Shown here one piece after another: positions 61,037-64,000 of a stretch of 64,000 nucleotides of DNA. Numbering within the stretch: position 1 is the stretch's first letter; every line of letters begins with the position of its first letter. The stretch is taken from NCBI GenBank assembly GCA_022702705.1, contig CM040433.1:19104682-19168681 (forward strand). Direction: 5' to 3'. The position numbers were made by a program, and so were the translations under genes. The notes beneath the pieces are model-generated. The model was not told the DNA's origin. It did no database searches and saw nothing but the letters and a program-made list of their open reading frames with translations. Source of the stretch: Papilionanthe hookeriana x Papilionanthe teres. Its lineage: Eukaryota; Streptophyta; Magnoliopsida; Asparagales; Orchidaceae.

Positions 61037-62797
61037 CGTGGCCAGAGGTCAGTGAGCTAGTGGTCAGGTGAGCCAAGTATTAAATTGGATGGTTTGGCAA
61101 AGTTCCATAAGGTTTAAGCATTTTAGGAAATAAATCCTCTAATTTAAGGGATCTTTGGTCTATGGCTCAACTAGGTTGGGCTAGGTGGACCTTGAACAGT
61201 CGCTAAGGTTCACTTGGCTGCTATTGTGAGCTTGGCTTGGTCATAGTGGGGTAGATTTGGTCACATTGAGTCATGGGTCCACATTTTGGTTATTTGGGTT
61301 CAAGTTGGGCTAGGTTGGGTTTGGGATCAATTTGGGGTCAAGTGATTGAGCAATTTGGTGTAAATGATTGTCATGAAGTATTTGGAGAAGGATTGGAGTG
61401 GCTTTGAATTGGTTTGGGAGGTGAATTTGGGGAATTTGGACATTTGGTTAATTTGGGTTAACATGGGTTAGGCCTAGGTTTAGGTTAGGTGAGAGCTTGG
61501 CTAGAGTTCAATTGGTGGTTCAAATTGATGTTGGTGAATGTCATAAAGTGTTTTCAACAAGAATTGGGTGGAATTTTTTGGATTAGGGGATTCAATTCGG
61601 TGGCATTTGGTCATGTGGCACATTTTGGGTAAATTTGAGGATTTTGACTTGGGTTAGGTTTGGGTGAAGTTTGAGCTCAAATGTAGGTCAATTGATGGAT
61701 CAATTTAGTGTATAGGAATGTTATGAAGAGTTTAGGATTCAAATTTGAGGAAATCAACTTGGCTAAGAGGTTTAATTTGGGGATTTAGGCCATATGGTTA
61801 AAATTAAGGCATTTTGGTTTTAGTTGAAATTGAGCTTAAAATTGGGTCAAATTGGACTTGGATTTTGTTTAGAATGAGATTAAGGATGATTAATTTTAGT
61901 TTGGGATTGAAGTTAGGTGAGATTGGGATAATTGGGTGGACATTGTAAGTGGTTTGGGCATTTTCGGCTTTGAGGGGCAATTTGGTGTTTTTGGTAAAAA
62001 TGGGTCAATTTGGTCAAATTGGGTCCAAAGAAGTGATTCAAATTAATGTTGGAGATATTTGGTATAATTTTGGATTTTTTGGGAAATTTTGGAATTTTTG
62101 GATATGGAGGGATATGTTTGTAATTTTTGGTATTTTGGTAATATTTCAGGAGTTTTGGTAAATTTGAGGTGTTCTGGGTATTTTGAGTGGTAATGAATGT
62201 TTTAGGATGATTTTTAGAGAGAATTTTGGAATTTGGGTAATTTTTGGATTTTTTTGTCAAAATTAGGGTTTAAGGGCAATTTGGTAATTTGGGGGAAGTT
62301 TGTAAATTTGGAGTTAAATGAGAATGGTAACCCATTTGAGCCATGGCCCAAGAGAAATCCCATTTTGAATCCTCCATGCGTTTGTTATAATCCAAACCCT
62401 AGCTTAGAGCCAAAGGCTTAATGAACCACTCACATGAGTTTCCAAAAGAGTAGAGGTCAAGTGTGAGGAAGTTTGGTTTAGGGTTTAAGGTAGTGAGTGT
62501 AAGTGTAAAGTGGGTGTGAGCTGACCTAGACCAGACCTCCCAGGGTGAGTCCTAAAGCTTGACCATCCTGTAAGGAACTCCTCTTGAGCTTCCTTATGCT
62601 TTGTCTTATTCTCCTAAGTACTTAGAGGTTAGACTTTAACCATTTGAAAAATTCAATTGAAGTAAAGAAGTGTTTTAAATTTCTAAGGGGTAATGGTTCC
62701 ATCACTAGTCTTATAAGATAGTCATCAGGAAAGTCCTACTGCTAGACCCTAGGCTATTATAAAGAAAGACTAGGCCTCAACAAAAGTGAGGTCAACA
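61037..62797 (-). other. 5' part of element D, GT-rich
   Basis: Long low-complexity stretch made of words like atttggg, gggttagg and gaatttgg on the plus strand. Frames through it are repeat-derived. It runs up to the TGTTGACC terminus at 62797. Confidence 0.5.
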
Positions 62798-62802
62798 AAC
62801 CA

Positions 62803-63034
62803 ATCTCTAAAGGTTGCCACAAACTCCTCCCACTGCACCAATCAACCTATTTTACCTCTAAACCTTTCATGCATCTGTACTTATCACCACCTCTCAACTT
62901 CTCTCTCAAAGGCAAAAGTGGTACGTGTAACCCTCTTCTCCGATGGACCTGACAACCCATCAATGATCTTACCTACCCTCAATAGTCATTTTTTAGCTTC
63001 CACTGACTCATTTGTTCCACAAAACAATGGTGGT
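62803..63034 (-). pseudogene. Ty3/gypsy gag fragment
   Basis: The minus strand shows PPLFCGTNESVEAKK, a stop, then VTRTTFAFEREVERWW and, after a frameshift, WEEFVATFRD. These match the conserved core of Retrotrans_gag proteins. The fragment is cut by element D on its downstream side and by an Athila-type LTR on its upstream side. Confidence 0.7.
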
Positions 63035-64000
63035 TGATGTGTAGATAAGTATTCTATTATTTCACTATGATTTAAACATTTTTATGAATGACATTGCACT
63101 TTAAAGAAATGTATTTTTATATTTTTTTGCAGGCAACATGTATTGGAAGTGAGGAAATGTGGAGAAGACTTGGAGAAAATGACCATATTAAGGATTGGTG
63201 CCTAAGAGTCGGACCCCTAGGCACCTAGGTGCCAGTCCCTCACTTGGAAAACCTGAGAGGTGGGTGCCTTGGCACCGCGATATCGAAGCCTAAAAGCCAC
63301 GATATTGGAGCCTAAACGTCTAACCCATGGGCATTTAGGTGCCCATGCCTTCTTATCGATTGCTTTAAAATACTAAATTTAATATATAAATAATTTGAAA
63401 ATTAATATTTTAATTTTGAAAAAATACAAGACCAAACCAATCTCATATGTATAATAGTTTGAATAAGTGAGCACTACACTACAAGCCATGCATCTATCCC
63501 CAGGAGTAGACACATTGCTTAATAGTGAGGCTCAATTAAACAAACTAAAGAAATTTATGACATTTGTTTGGTCTGCGAAATCTTTATGTTGACTAACAGG
63601 TTTCCCTGCTTAATATTAAACACTCACAGGGTTTATATTAAGCTGGGTTCTTAAAGTTTCCTATAAGGGCAAGCTCATATAGTTAATTACATCTTAAATA
63701 ACTGAAGTCACCTAAGAAAACTCTCGATTTAGATTAAAGGTATTGTCTTCATGAATTTTCATTATTTAGGGTTTCAAGGTCAGTAAAAGAAATTCAAAGG
63801 GGAAAATATCAAAATATTGTAGAATCCAAAGGAAGGAGATATCACAGATCATGAGGAGAACCTCGTTGACTTCCCAAGATATCCTATTATTTGGCTTTAA
63901 TTTTGAGGAGATATTATTTAATGTTTCATCCCGCCAAATCTATTATGTAGGGCTTACATTTGCATGATACTGATCATGTAGATAGCCTCGTACTGAACGA
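63035..64000 (+). mobile_element. Athila-type LTR, incomplete at the window edge
   Basis: It starts TGATGTGTAG on the plus strand. The complement of its start region (ttgcactttaaagaaatgtatttt) matches the right end of the solo LTR at 59394-61036, so it has the opposite orientation. A cluster of ggtgcc/ggcacc palindromes (63210-63345) takes the place of the ggcgcc cluster. The rest lies outside the window. Confidence 0.6.

Larger units (their letters stand above)
42976..62797 (-). mobile_element. Element D: TGTTGACC-type LTR-like element, invaded twice
   Basis: On the minus strand it begins TGTTGACCTCACTTTTGT at 62797, the same 18 bases as element C, with similarity over about 55 bases. It appears to end TTA at 42976. 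The flanks aacca (42971-42975 and 62798-62802) are identical. Removing the Athila-like element at 43691-56670 and the solo LTR at about 59394-61036 leaves about 5.2 kb, close to the size of C. No coding sequence, primer site or internal LTR pair was seen, so a very long solo LTR is likely. The right end is firm; the left end rests on the 5-bp flank match and the TA terminus it shares with C. Confidence 0.55.

Noticed and set aside
61913..62260. Asn/Pro/Lys-rich 115-codon minus-strand frame
   Set aside because: It is translated low-complexity GT-rich sequence of element D.

Overview
This window is nuclear DNA from a flowering plant. It is AT-rich, holds one spliced plant receptor-kinase gene with very large introns, and is otherwise packed with Ty3/gypsy and copia-like LTR elements, L1-type LINE fragments, a tRNA-derived SINE, a TRIM and Tourist/Harbinger elements, many nested. 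I cannot name the species; an origin in crops or wild plants is equally open. There are no bacterial operons and no CRISPR array.

The only well supported host gene is an ALE2-type receptor-like kinase on the minus strand. Exons can be read at 25413-25523, 25269-25340, 24745-25119, 24406-24669 and 12453-12842, with probable 5' exons at 35098-35137 (signal peptide) and 25839-25895. All junctions are phase 1. They give about 436 residues: signal peptide, extracellular domain, membrane segment and the N-lobe of the kinase. The rest of the kinase lies beyond the left edge or is lost. Two introns of about 9.2 kb and 11.6 kb are filled with transposons.

Layout: 1-4885 holds two tandem decayed gypsy pol fragments. 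7738-10567 is a non-autonomous LTR element (A) that carries a fragment of a tonoplast sugar transporter gene. 11688-12184 is a 5'-truncated LINE with a perfect 18-bp target duplication. 13816-23255 is a second member (B) of the same LTR family; it carries a cytosolic GAPDH fragment, which is itself broken by a TRIM (22111-22432), and B is split by a 6.1-kb non-coding LTR-like insertion (C, 14415-20553). 28100-32900 holds LINE, SINE, Harbinger and gypsy gag remnants. 33250-35600 has unassigned gene-like pieces and the probable start of the kinase gene. 35600-42970 is mostly empty apart from a Tourist MITE. 42976-62797 is a second TGTTGACC-type element (D), invaded by a 12,980-bp Athila-like gypsy element (43691-56670, perfect ATTGG target duplication) and by a related solo LTR (about 59394-61036). 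The right edge has a gag fragment and the start of another Athila-type LTR.

The most interesting system is the A/B family: small LTR elements with an initiator-Met primer site, a common 3' region and a common minisatellite, but different captured host genes. Element boundaries were found by eye from matching termini, primer sites, polypurine tracts and target duplications; no alignment or database search was run.
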